Part shown: one piece after another, positions 1 through 5,860 of the stretch | Layout of the letters: each line of letters begins with the position of its first letter | Position numbering within the stretch: position 1 is the stretch's first letter | From: Deferribacterales bacterium | Lineage (GTDB): Bacteria; Chrysiogenota; Deferribacteres; Deferribacterales; JAISNW01 | DNA length: 12,293 nt | Direction: 5' to 3' | Assembly (NCBI GenBank): GCA_025997275.1 | Contig: BNUJ01000045.1 | Span: 1 to 12,293 of the forward strand | Notes under the pieces: model-generated | What the model was told of the DNA's origin: nothing | Seen by the model: the letters and a program-made list of their open reading frames with translations, nothing else | The model's database searches: none | Translations under genes and position numbers: made by a program

Positions 1-1
1 T

Positions 2-1855
2 GTGGCGGGAGATGTACCAGAATCACTGAAAGACAAGATAGTTGCTACGCTTGATTTAGGCGCATTGATAGCTGGTGCTAAATATCGCGGCGAGTTTGAA
101 GAGCGACTAAAAGATGTCTTGAAGGCAGTCACTACTAGCGATGGTGAGATTATCTTGTTTATAGATGAGCTGCATACGCTTGTGGGTGCGGGAGCTATGG
201 AGGGGGCTATGGATGCGGCTAATATATTGAAACCCTCACTAGCGCGTGGAGAATTACACTGCATAGGTGCAACTACATTAGATGAATATAAGAAATATAT
301 AGAGCGCGATGCCGCACTTGAACGGCGTTTCCAGATAGTAATGGTTAAAGAGCCGACCGTTGATGATGTTGTCTCTATCTTGCGCGGACTAAAGGAACGC
401 TATGAGTTGCACCACGGGGTGCGCATAAAAGACTCTGCCCTTGTTGCGGCGGCTTACCTTGCTGACAAGTATATCAGCGACAGGTTTATGCCCGATAAGG
501 CGATAGATTTAATAGACGAGGCTACTGCCAAGCTACGTATGGAGATAGACAGCCTGCCGACTGAGCTTGACGAACTGGAACGCAAATGCCGACAACTGGA
601 GATAGAGCGTGAGGCACTGAAACGTGAGAATGATAATGCTTCTAAAATGCGATTAGAAAAGGCTAATGAGGAGCTAGAAGCCCTGAAATGCAAGGCAAAT
701 ACTATGCGGGCGCAATGGCAGGCGGAAAAGGCTGTTGTGTCAGATATGCGCAAACTAAAGGCTGATATAGAATCGTTCAAGCAAGATATTGCCGTTGCCA
801 CGCGGGCAGGCGACTACACAAAGGCGGGCGAGCTACAATATGGAAAGTTGCCCGAACTAGAAAAAAAGTTAAAAGAGGCTGAAATCCGTGTGAAAAGCAC
901 CCCCAGTGGCACAAAACCGCTGATAAAGGAAGAGGTTGACGAGGAGGACGTTGCAGCGATTGTATCAAAGTGGACGGGCATTCCCGCTACAAAACTGATG
1001 CAGGAGGAGGCGGACAAGCTAATACACATGGAAGAGTATCTGCACAAGCGTGTTATAGGGCAGTCTGATGCCGTGTCAGCTGTGAGCGAGGCTGTGCGTC
1101 GTAGCCGTGCAGGGCTGAACAACCCTGACAAACCCATAGGCTCATTCATATTTATGGGACCAACAGGCGTAGGCAAGACAGAGCTGGCAAAGGCACTAGC
1201 GGAATATCTGTTTGACAGCGAACAAGCTATGGTGCGTATGGATATGAGCGAGTATATGGAGCCACATTCTGTGGCAAAGCTAATTGGTGCGCCTCCGGGC
1301 TATGTGGGCTATGACGAGGGCGGGCAGCTGACCGAGCGTGTTCGCCGTCAGCCTTATGCTGTGTTGCTGTTTGACGAGATAGAGAAAGCGCATCCCGATG
1401 TGTTTAACGTACTTTTGCAGTTGTTAGACGACGGCAGGCTGACGGATGCTAAGGGTCGGATGGTTAGTTTCAAGAACACTATTATTATTATGACGTCTAA
1501 TCTAGCGGAACCTGAAAAATATTTCCGTCCAGAGTTTATTAACCGCATAGATGATATTATAAAGTTTCATTCGCTTGATGAAGCGCAACTACTGGAGATA
1601 GTGCGGTTGCTGTTAAATGGTGTTTGTGCTCGGCTAAATGGTATGGGCATAACTGTCAGCTATACTGATGCGCTGGCAAAGCATATTGTTGATAGTGGCT
1701 ACGACCCGAAATTTGGCGCACGCCCTATGAAACGCACTATACAAAAACTGGTTGAGAATAAGCTAGCCGAAAGGGTCATCACAGGGGACATCAAACGAGA
1801 CGATAACATAAAGCTAGACTACACAGGGGGGCAACTGGTAGTAGAAAAGTTGTAA
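2..1855 (+). CDS. clpB: ClpB disaggregase, 5'-truncated by the window edge
   Basis: ATP-dependent Hsp100 chaperone that threads aggregated proteins through its hexamer pore, normally with DnaK. 617 residues are visible; the family is about 860, so the N-domain and the first Walker A lie off the left edge and the apparent GTG start at base 2 is not real. Seen: the NBD1 pore segment AKYRGEFEERL, NBD1 Walker B ILFIDELHT (about residues 51-59), a long charged coiled-coil middle domain (about 180-295), the WTGIP linker, NBD2 Walker A GPTGVGKT (386-393), NBD2 Walker B LLFDEIEKAHPD (from 455), the FRPEFINR arginine-finger region and the C-terminal GYDPKFGARPMKR. Oddity: between TSNL and FRPEF only six residues remain where ClpB usually has about 29, an in-frame loss of roughly 23 residues in the NBD2 large subdomain. 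Its last codons recur twice downstream. Confidence 0.97.
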   Translation: MAGDVPESLKDKIVATLDLGALIAGAKYRGEFEERLKDVLKAVTTSDGEIILFIDELHTLVGAGAMEGAMDAANILKPSLARGELHCIGATTLDEYKKYIERDAALERRFQIVMVKEPTVDDVVSILRGLKERYELHHGVRIKDSALVAAAYLADKYISDRFMPDKAIDLIDEATAKLRMEIDSLPTELDELERKCRQLEIEREALKRENDNASKMRLEKANEELEALKCKANTMRAQWQAEKAVVSDMRKLKADIESFKQDIAVATRAGDYTKAGELQYGKLPELEKKLKEAEIRVKSTPSGTKPLIKEEVDEEDVAAIVSKWTGIPATKLMQEEADKLIHMEEYLHKRVIGQSDAVSAVSEAVRRSRAGLNNPDKPIGSFIFMGPTGVGKTELAKALAEYLFDSEQAMVRMDMSEYMEPHSVAKLIGAPPGYVGYDEGGQLTERVRRQPYAVLLFDEIEKAHPDVFNVLLQLLDDGRLTDAKGRMVSFKNTIIIMTSNLAEPEKYFRPEFINRIDDIIKFHSLDEAQLLEIVRLLLNGVCARLNGMGITVSYTDALAKHIVDSGYDPKFGARPMKRTIQKLVENKLAERVITGDIKRDDNIKLDYTGGQLVVEKL

Positions 1856-1866
1856 GGCAGGGGGAG
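1808..1866 (+). repeat. clpB 3'-end direct repeat, copy 1 (native)
   Basis: The last 16 codons of clpB, including the stop, plus the following GGCAGGGGGAG form a block that recurs almost unchanged at 4635-4695, and in diverged form at 5172-5219 (coding part only). Copies 1 and 2 differ by a 3-base in-frame insertion and one synonymous change. The shared 12-mer GGCAGGGGGAG(T) also appears just before the start codon at 1999. This is the left member of the direct repeats that bracket the toxin/defence genes. Confidence 0.9.
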
Positions 1867-1889
1867 CCACCCCCCTAGACGGGGGAGGG
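1867..1889. repeat. G/C hairpin after clpB, member of a dispersed repeat
   Basis: Five C's (1871-1875), loop TAGAC, then five G's (1881-1885) form a short hairpin 12 bases after the clpB stop. There is no T-run behind it, so it is not a textbook intrinsic terminator, although it could still end or protect the clpB transcript. The sequence around it resembles the structured element at 4690-4748. Confidence 0.5.
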
Positions 1890-1950
1890 AGAACTCCATC
1901 GTCGACTACAGCTTCTAGCCCAACCAAGCATATAATTGCCTAAGAAATCC

Positions 1951-1979
1951 TTGACAACAACATTTAGGTTTGATAGAAT
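1951..1979 (+). promoter_or_regulatory. Sigma70-type promoter of the UPF0175/DUF3368 pair
   Basis: TTGACA (1951-1956), a 17-base spacer and TAGAAT (1974-1979) match the -35/-10 consensus closely. The expected start of transcription, about 1986, lies roughly 13 bases before the ATG at 1999, giving a very short leader that contains the purine-rich Shine-Dalgarno stretch AGGGGGAG. Confidence 0.8.
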
Positions 1980-1998
1980 TAGCAGGGCAGGGGGAGTA

Positions 1999-2289
1999 AT
2001 GCTACTAGATTTACCGATACCTTACGATGTAAGCGAAGCTGAAGCACGGCTTGCGCTGGCTGTGGGGCTGTTTGAGGAGCACAAGGTTTCAATAGGCAAA
2101 GCCTCTGAAATAGCGGGGGTAGAATATCACACTTTTTGGGATTTGCTTGTTGAGAAAGGCGTTCCCGTGGCTATCTACACGGCTGATGACGTAAGGCAAG
2201 AGCTTGAAAATGTCAACAAAATTTTTACAGAACATAATAGTATCAGACACCAGCTGTCTAATCGCTCTCACGAATATAAAACGGCTTGA
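1999..2289 (+). CDS. UPF0175 family putative antitoxin
   Basis: 96-residue protein with the UPF0175 hallmarks: a short N-terminal strand (LLDLPIPYDV), a helix rich in Ala/Leu/Glu, then the helix-turn-helix-like SIGKASEIAGVEYHTFWDLLVEKGVPV (residues about 31-56), which matches the family's K-hydrophobic-GKAaElAG...f.dlL...gip pattern. Members are usually encoded just before a DUF3368 PIN-like protein and are regarded as its antitoxin and probable repressor; that function is inferred. The ATG at 1999 is chosen because it follows a purine-rich ribosome-binding stretch and the consensus promoter; upstream in-frame codons overlap that promoter. The last ~20 residues are read out of frame through the start of the toxin gene, an 80-base overlap, and look like a read-through extension rather than conserved sequence. 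Confidence 0.85.
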   Translation: MLLDLPIPYDVSEAEARLALAVGLFEEHKVSIGKASEIAGVEYHTFWDLLVEKGVPVAIYTADDVRQELENVNKIFTEHNSIRHQLSNRSHEYKTA

Positions 2290-2665
2290 ACTCCTCAAGG
2301 AGTTAGCCCGCTCTGTTGTGATTACTCCTGAAGTTGCGGCGGAGTATGGCTTGCCGCTCCCAGAATGGATTTTGATTAAATCTGTTGCAGATGTAAGCAA
2401 AACAGAACGGCACAAGACGAAGTTACACATAGGAGAGGCAAGTTCAATCGCTTTAGCTGAAGAATTAAGGAATGTGCTGTTAGTTCTTGATGACGCAGAA
2501 GCACGTAAATACGCAGTCAAGTTTGGGTTTAATATAACAGGAACATTAGGGATACTAATGCTTGCACACAGGCAGGGACTTATTCAAAACTTGGCGACAG
2601 AAATTGAAAAGCTGAGAGCAATAAACTTCTGGTTGCCAAGAGATGTAGACACGCTAATCAGATAA
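2210..2665 (+). CDS. DUF3368 PIN-like nuclease, putative toxin
   Basis: 151 residues. DUF3368 proteins are PIN-fold nucleases predicted to cut RNA, and they pair with UPF0175 antitoxins. Seen in order: VSDTSCLIAL with the first acidic residue D13; TPEVAAEYG (E41, E45); HIGEASSIALA with E76; LVLDDAEARKYA with D94/D95; and the family signature ITGTLGILMLAHRQGLI (from about 109). These supply the acidic metal-binding set, so the nuclease looks intact. The ATG at 2210 is preferred to the in-frame TTG at 2204 because AAGAG (2198-2202) sits seven bases upstream of it. The gene overlaps the antitoxin gene, so translation is probably coupled and driven by the promoter at 1951. The RNA target cannot be told from sequence. 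Confidence 0.88.
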   Translation: MSTKFLQNIIVSDTSCLIALTNIKRLELLKELARSVVITPEVAAEYGLPLPEWILIKSVADVSKTERHKTKLHIGEASSIALAEELRNVLLVLDDAEARKYAVKFGFNITGTLGILMLAHRQGLIQNLATEIEKLRAINFWLPRDVDTLIR

Positions 2666-2667
2666 AA

Positions 2668-2703
2668 GCAGGAAATAGCATAAACCTTTAATGCTCGCCC
2701 TGC
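2668..2703. terminator. Candidate hairpin between convergent DUF3368 and darG
   Basis: Two nested inverted repeats, GCAGG/CCTGC (2668-2672, 2699-2703) and AGCAT/ATGCT (2677-2681, 2691-2695), give an imperfect stem-loop in the 69-base gap between converging genes. There is no T-tract on either side, so its role as a shared transcript end is a positional guess. Confidence 0.35.
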
Positions 2704-2734
2704 CAACTATCATATTGACTAATGGAACTTATCC

Positions 2735-3772
2735 CTAGCAATAACAACCGCTATCAGTCAAATGTGCCAGTGCTATTTCAATCTGTCGCTGGCTAAATTT
2801 TTTCTTTTGTTTCCCCCATGCGTGGGTACGTTCAACGATGTTTTCTTGCGTAGCACCTTCGTGTCTCGTCAGCCAATGAACTGTTGAGAGAAGTTCCAGA
2901 CCGAACTTCGTTTCAAAGCCGTCAACAAGCCTTGCCACACGATTTATCCGCTCGCTGGTGTCTGCGTGTTCAGTAAGAAATGCCATAGCCCCACATTCCG
3001 CACCAGGGACTAGTGTAATCTGTTTATCAGGCTTGTCGCCACCATCCGCATAGCCAGACAATAAATGCCCCTCTACAGCGTTAAGGACGTGTGAAAGGTT
3101 CTCGGCATAAGGACCGTAAGGTGCTTTAACATATTTCAAACGTAGCGGTTCACCGCACTCTTGCAAGAAATACATCAGCTTGTGGATTTCAAGCAATGAG
3201 ATAAACGGGTCAAGCAGCCCACCAAGATATTGTCGCGTTAGTGCAACTAATGCCGCGCGACCGGGTGTCATCTTCGGAACAGCGCGGTTTTTTGCCATAA
3301 CATTTGCGACCGCTACACCGCTCGGTTCAAACACCTCAATTTGCACATCTGGCAGTTGAGTTGATGCCATTTCAATATATGGTTTGACTTCAGTCCAATT
3401 CAATCCGCCTAGCCCGCATCCAAGCGATGGAATGGCGATAGACGATATGCCCTGCGATTTAATGACGTTGACTAAATCATCAAGTCCTGCTCTGATGTCT
3501 TCAATCCTGCTTGCACCACGCCAATGACGTTTTGTAGGGAAATTGATTATGAGTTTCGGATTTATAAGACTATTAAGTTCAAACACAAGCATTTTGCCGG
3601 GCACAACTTCACCACGTTTGCAGGCAACTTCATAGAACTTGAAGTTGTCGGGGAACTGCTTTTTGAACTGCAAAGCAATCCCACGTCCCATTATACCGAT
3701 GCAGTTGACCGTGTTCACGAGTGCCTCGGCATTACTAGCAAGCAAATTACCGTTCGTCTTATACGTAATCAT
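2735..3772 (-). CDS. darG: DarG macrodomain antitoxin (DNA ADP-ribosylglycohydrolase)
   Basis: 345 residues. DarG removes ADP-ribose that DarT attaches to single-stranded DNA and also binds DarT directly. The N-terminal macrodomain (about 1-155) shows NGNLLASNAEALVNTVNCIGIMG with the ADP-ribose-contacting Asn's (N20, N23), INFPTKRHWRG with a Lys at 81 where DarG enzymes carry their conserved lysine, and IPSLGCGLGGLNW (114-126). A second domain (about 185-345; PFISLLEIHKLMYFLQ, YGPYAENLSHVLN) corresponds to the DarT-neutralising C-terminal domain. AAGGTGG stands six bases before the ATG, inside the 15-base gap after darT, so the two genes form a tight operon driven from 4469-4497. An 83-bp piece of this gene (2840-2922) is duplicated at 4552-4634. 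The protein itself appears complete. Confidence 0.95.
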   Translation of the reverse strand: MITYKTNGNLLASNAEALVNTVNCIGIMGRGIALQFKKQFPDNFKFYEVACKRGEVVPGKMLVFELNSLINPKLIINFPTKRHWRGASRIEDIRAGLDDLVNVIKSQGISSIAIPSLGCGLGGLNWTEVKPYIEMASTQLPDVQIEVFEPSGVAVANVMAKNRAVPKMTPGRAALVALTRQYLGGLLDPFISLLEIHKLMYFLQECGEPLRLKYVKAPYGPYAENLSHVLNAVEGHLLSGYADGGDKPDKQITLVPGAECGAMAFLTEHADTSERINRVARLVDGFETKFGLELLSTVHWLTRHEGATQENIVERTHAWGKQKKKFSQRQIEIALAHLTDSGCYC

Positions 3773-3787
3773 ATCAGTCCACCTTAT

Positions 3788-4429
3788 TTAATAATACCAC
3801 GAACGTTCAACACTTATTTGCGGTCGGCTTGTTTCGGCTTCAAGAATTTTACAGACTTCCGAATACTGCTCTAATGAATACACGCCTATTTTTTCCACAA
3901 GTTGCCATGGTAGTGATTTTTCCACTAAGAACTCCGCCTGCTTTTTGTCCTGCCGTCCACTCCACAGAGTTGCCCGAATAGCATTCCAGTCAAGTTTATC
4001 TAAGTCCGCTAAATCTGCAAAATCCTCAAAACAACGTGACCCAGCATTTGATTCTGTAAACGCCCATTTCCGCCCTTCCTGTTCTGCCCAATTGATAACG
4101 TTCCTCATACTGAATACTAAATGAACTATCGGCTCTTGTCCACCACGGTATTCAATATCTTGGTGATTTGCCCTTGATAACATATAGAGCATCGGAGAGC
4201 GAGGACAAAAATAAAATGGGACGCAGTCCCCAACGTGCAGACCGACAGAGGATAATGGCAACGACAACCTGCGCTCCTTTATCTTCGTCATACCGATTGT
4301 AACTCCAACAGAAGGACGCTTTTGTATTTCTGCATCGGAAACTAAAAACCCTTCCTTCAAAATAGCGACTAGCTTACTAATGTGGACAATATGATATACC
4401 TTAATTTCATTGAGGTCAATATCATTCAT
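3788..4429 (-). CDS. darT: DarT DNA ADP-ribosyltransferase toxin (DUF4433)
   Basis: 213 residues, normal for DarT, which uses NAD+ to ADP-ribosylate thymidine in single-stranded DNA and so blocks replication; DarTG systems also act against phage. Seen: the NAD-site opening VYHIVHISKLVAILKEGFL (Y12, H13), an arginine pair at 53-54 in IKERRL, the highly conserved VPFYFCPRSPMLYML (70-84), and KKQAEFLVEKSLPW carrying the catalytic-type Glu (E166), followed by IGVYS. All the expected catalytic features are present, so the toxin is predicted active and depends on DarG. The ATG at 4429 is supported by AGGAGG about eight bases upstream. Confidence 0.95.
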   Translation of the reverse strand: MNDIDLNEIKVYHIVHISKLVAILKEGFLVSDAEIQKRPSVGVTIGMTKIKERRLSLPLSSVGLHVGDCVPFYFCPRSPMLYMLSRANHQDIEYRGGQEPIVHLVFSMRNVINWAEQEGRKWAFTESNAGSRCFEDFADLADLDKLDWNAIRATLWSGRQDKKQAEFLVEKSLPWQLVEKIGVYSLEQYSEVCKILEAETSRPQISVERSWYY

Positions 4430-4468
4430 CCTTCATCCTCCTGTGCTATTCATCTAACCTTTTTGGGA

Positions 4469-4497
4469 ATTTTACCGAAAAATCAATGGGCTGTCAA
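4469..4497 (-). promoter_or_regulatory. Sigma70 promoter of darTG
   Basis: On the minus strand TTGACA (4497-4492), a 17-base spacer and TAAAAT (4474-4469) make a near-perfect promoter. Transcription should start near 4462, leaving about 33 bases of leader with a full AGGAGG ribosome-binding site. No clear inverted-repeat operator is seen over it. Confidence 0.85.
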
Positions 4498-4551
4498 GAA
4501 AAAAGGAAATCTGGTAGCCACTCATAAACTTCTATTTACATTGTCACCCAA

Positions 4552-4634
4552 GTTTTCTTGCGTAGCACCTTCGTGTCTCGTCAGCCAATGAACTGTTGAG
4601 AGAAGTTCCAGACCGAACGGCGTTTCAAAGCCGT
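4552..4634 (-). pseudogene. Duplicated internal fragment of darG
   Basis: These 83 bases repeat 2840-2922 in the same orientation with only two adjacent differences (TT to GG at 4619-4620). The fragment has no start, stop or promoter of its own. It ends abruptly at 4634, where a copy of the clpB tail begins, so it marks a recombination joint between a second darG-like copy and a clpB 3' end. Together with the darT promoter, the clpB tail copy and the structured repeat it accounts for the 331-base stretch without a gene between darT and the HNH gene. Confidence 0.9.
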
Positions 4635-4685
4635 ATAAAGCTAGACTACACAGGAGTGGGGCAACTGGTAGTGGAAAAGTTGTAA
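4635..4685 (+). pseudogene. clpB 3'-end direct repeat, copy 2
   Basis: 17 codons read IKLDYTGVGQLVVEKL plus stop. They match the native clpB end except for one inserted codon (Val, from a 3-base insertion) and a synonymous change, and the shared sequence runs on past the stop into GGCAGGGGGAG. It is not attached to any clpB coding sequence; upstream is the darG fragment. It lies in direct orientation to copy 1 and brackets the UPF0175/DUF3368 and DarTG genes. Confidence 0.9.
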
Positions 4686-4689
4686 GGCA

Positions 4690-4748
4690 GGGGGAGATCC
4701 CCTCTCCCTTGACGGGGGAGGGGTAACCAAAGCATTGGTTTCTCCCTC
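4690..4748. repeat. Structured repeat, predicted three-way junction
   Basis: Three nested stems can be drawn. The outer stem has eight pairs (4690-4697 with 4741-4748). Inner hairpin 1 has ten pairs (4699-4708 with 4714-4723, loop TTGAC, one G-T wobble). Inner hairpin 2 is a perfect six-pair AACCAA/TTGGTT (4725-4730, 4735-4740). Relatives of hairpin 1 occur at 1867-1889 and 7018-7042. It could be a dispersed palindromic repeat (MITE/REP-like) or a structured RNA end; neither transposase nor target duplication is seen. Confidence 0.65.
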
Positions 4749-4760
4749 AAATTAGAGCAT

Positions 4761-5039
4761 TTAATGTTTAGAGGTATGACAAGCATTACAAATAGAAACA
4801 AGCCATTCAATAGGTTCTCTTCCTATATTCTTTGCATATTTCAAATGATGAACTTGGGTAGCGCGAGCACCGCAATATACACAATGCCAATTATCTCGTT
4901 TGAGCACCACATAACGTTTTCTTTTCCAAGCGTCCGATTGAAGGTAGTCGTTTCTATAATAATCTCTACGCCATTCATGCTTAGATTTATTAAATAAAAA
5001 TACGACAACCATTAAAACTAAAAAACCGATTAGCTCCAT
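4761..5039 (-). CDS. Small membrane-anchored HNH endonuclease-like protein
   Basis: 92 residues. One hydrophobic helix near the N-terminus (IGFLVLMVVVFLF, about 4-16) is followed by a basic stretch and a compact HNH/zinc domain. The domain has C53-x2-C56, H64/H65 in TQVHHLKYAK, N71, and C84-x2-C87-H88 at the C-terminus. The typical N-terminal helix YLQSDAWKRKRYVVLKRD precedes the first CxxC, as in stand-alone McrA-like HNH nucleases. Metal ligands and candidate catalytic His look present. It could be a defence, phage or recombination nuclease, or an anchored nuclease of unknown use; a membrane helix on such a small HNH protein is unusual. ATG at 5039 with AGTAGG upstream. It lies between clpB-tail copies 2 and 3. 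Confidence 0.75.
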   Translation of the reverse strand: MELIGFLVLMVVVFLFNKSKHEWRRDYYRNDYLQSDAWKRKRYVVLKRDNWHCVYCGARATQVHHLKYAKNIGREPIEWLVSICNACHTSKH

Positions 5040-5069
5040 TGCGTTAACCTACTTAATAATTGTTCAAAT

Positions 5070-5075
5070 ATTATA
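5070..5075 (-). promoter_or_regulatory. -10 element (TATAAT) upstream of the HNH gene
   Basis: A perfect TATAAT on the minus strand lies about 30 bases before the HNH start codon. No good -35 hexamer is seen at 16-18 bases, so the assignment rests on the -10 box and its position. Confidence 0.45.
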
Positions 5076-5087
5076 CTACAATTTTTA

Positions 5088-5219
5088 ATGAAGTTATTAT
5101 TATCTACAACGAATGGAGAAACAAGAGGCTACACCGGTGGACTAATCAACTTTGAGGCAATATTCAATAATATCAAGCTAGACTACGCAGGGGGAGAGCT
5201 AACGATAGCAAAGTATTAA
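5088..5219 (+). pseudogene. Small ORF ending in a diverged clpB tail, copy 3
   Basis: A 43-codon ORF (ATG 5088, no ribosome-binding site) ends in NNIKLDYAGGELTIAKY. The last 16 codons align codon for codon, without gaps, to the native clpB end (NIKLDYTGGQLVVEKL), with conservative or silent changes. This suggests the 3' end of a different ClpB allele rather than a recent copy of the local one. The first ~25 codons (LSTTNGETRGYTGG) do not resemble ClpB. Expression is doubtful; it is best read as a gene-end remnant at a recombination joint. Confidence 0.6.
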
Positions 5220-5225
5220 GGACAC

Positions 5226-5254
5226 TTGCTTTTCCCTCTTCATAGTGTTATAGT
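5226..5254 (+). promoter_or_regulatory. Probable promoter of hepT
   Basis: TTGCTT (5226-5231), a 17-base spacer and TATAGT (5249-5254) form a reasonable sigma70 promoter. The predicted leader to the ATG at 5315 is about 55 bases. Confidence 0.5.
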
Positions 5255-5314
5255 AGCACATTCATATAAGGCTTTGTTGACAAGATGACAAAGCTGAGTT
5301 TTGAGGGATATAAA

Positions 5315-5743
5315 ATGGAACAGGATATACGGTGGGTGCAACGGCTGCAAAACTTTTCAAGGGCGTTTATCCTCCTGCAATCGGCGTTTGAAGAACAAGA
5401 ACAATTTACTCGGCTTGAAGAAGAGGGGTTAATTAAAAGGTTTGAAGTTGCCTTTGAGCTTGCTTGGAAAACATTAAAAGATTACTTAGAATACACGGGT
5501 TTATCTATCCCCGAAGCAACCCCGCGAAGGGTTATTCAAGAGGCGACTACCGCAAAAGTGCTTGAACGAGCAGAAGTTCAACCGAATATGTTAATAGATA
5601 TGTTGCTCGCAAGAAATCTCTTGTCTCATACGTATGATTTTGAGAGGTTTCAGGTGGTTTTGCATAGTATAAAAGCCGAGTATTTAGCTCAACTTAACAA
5701 TTTGTATATATTCTTTTTGGAAAGAGAGAACGAAATTGAGTGA
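5315..5743 (+). CDS. hepT: HepT-type HEPN toxin (HI0074 family)
   Basis: 142 residues of the HI0074 family, long annotated as nucleotidyltransferase substrate-binding protein. In characterised HepT/MntA pairs the HEPN protein is an RNase toxin, and the MNT partner silences it by attaching AMP to the tyrosine of the R-x4-H-x-Y motif. That motif is exact here: R100, H105 and Y107 in ARNLLSHTYDFE. The family segments RFEVAFELAWKTLKDYLEYTG (42-62) and EATPRRVIQEA are present and the length is normal. ATG 5315 is preferred to 5285 because GAGGGA (5303-5308) sits six bases upstream. The expected antitoxin reading frame starts at the stop codon but is gutted, so this toxin appears to lack its local antidote. 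Either it is inactive or weakly expressed, or another MNT elsewhere protects the cell. Confidence 0.92.
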   Translation: MEQDIRWVQRLQNFSRAFILLQSAFEEQEQFTRLEEEGLIKRFEVAFELAWKTLKDYLEYTGLSIPEATPRRVIQEATTAKVLERAEVQPNMLIDMLLARNLLSHTYDFERFQVVLHSIKAEYLAQLNNLYIFFLERENEIE

Positions 5744-5827
5744 TTTGGGGCTATCTTACGTGAACACATAGAACGTGTCGGCATTGACATATTCAACAGG
5801 GAGCAAGGCTCACTAGTCAGTGTCTAG
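5736..5827 (+). pseudogene. Remnant of the MNT nucleotidyltransferase antitoxin (mntA)
   Basis: Overlapping the hepT stop, a TTG start would read MSDLGLS, the usual opening of the partner MNT protein. Within a few codons the frame changes, and 5753-5827 reads ILREHIERVGIDIFNREQG and six more residues before a stop; LREHI.rVG is the usual C-terminus of these proteins. The whole catalytic middle, including the GSRARG-like and DxD motifs, is missing, so most of the ~100-140 codons were deleted out of frame. The identification rests on short matches at both ends plus gene order. Confidence 0.65.
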
Positions 5828-5831
5828 TGAG
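5809..5831. terminator. Inverted repeat between hepT remnant and tgt
   Basis: Perfect eight-base arms CTCACTAG/CTAGTGAG with a seven-base loop lie where hepT (+) and tgt (-) converge. TCTTTA follows on the plus strand but there is no real T-run. It is plausibly a bidirectional transcript end. Confidence 0.45.
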
Positions 5832-5860
5832 TCTTTAGAGTAGAATAACATGATAAGCGA

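Noticed and set aside
454..1548. Minus-strand open frames inside clpB rich in Ser, Arg and Leu
   Set aside because: They mirror strongly conserved ClpB coding sequence and resemble no protein family.
1864..1890. Intrinsic terminator of clpB
   Set aside because: The hairpin is present but lacks any T-run; kept only as a repeat/hairpin.
1808..5219. Insertion sequence or transposon carrying the cassettes
   Set aside because: No transposase, terminal inverted repeats or short target duplications; the repeats are gene-end copies in direct orientation.
5277..5282. TTGACA as a -35 box for hepT
   Set aside because: No -10 box at 16-18 bases, and transcription would start inside or beyond the gene start.
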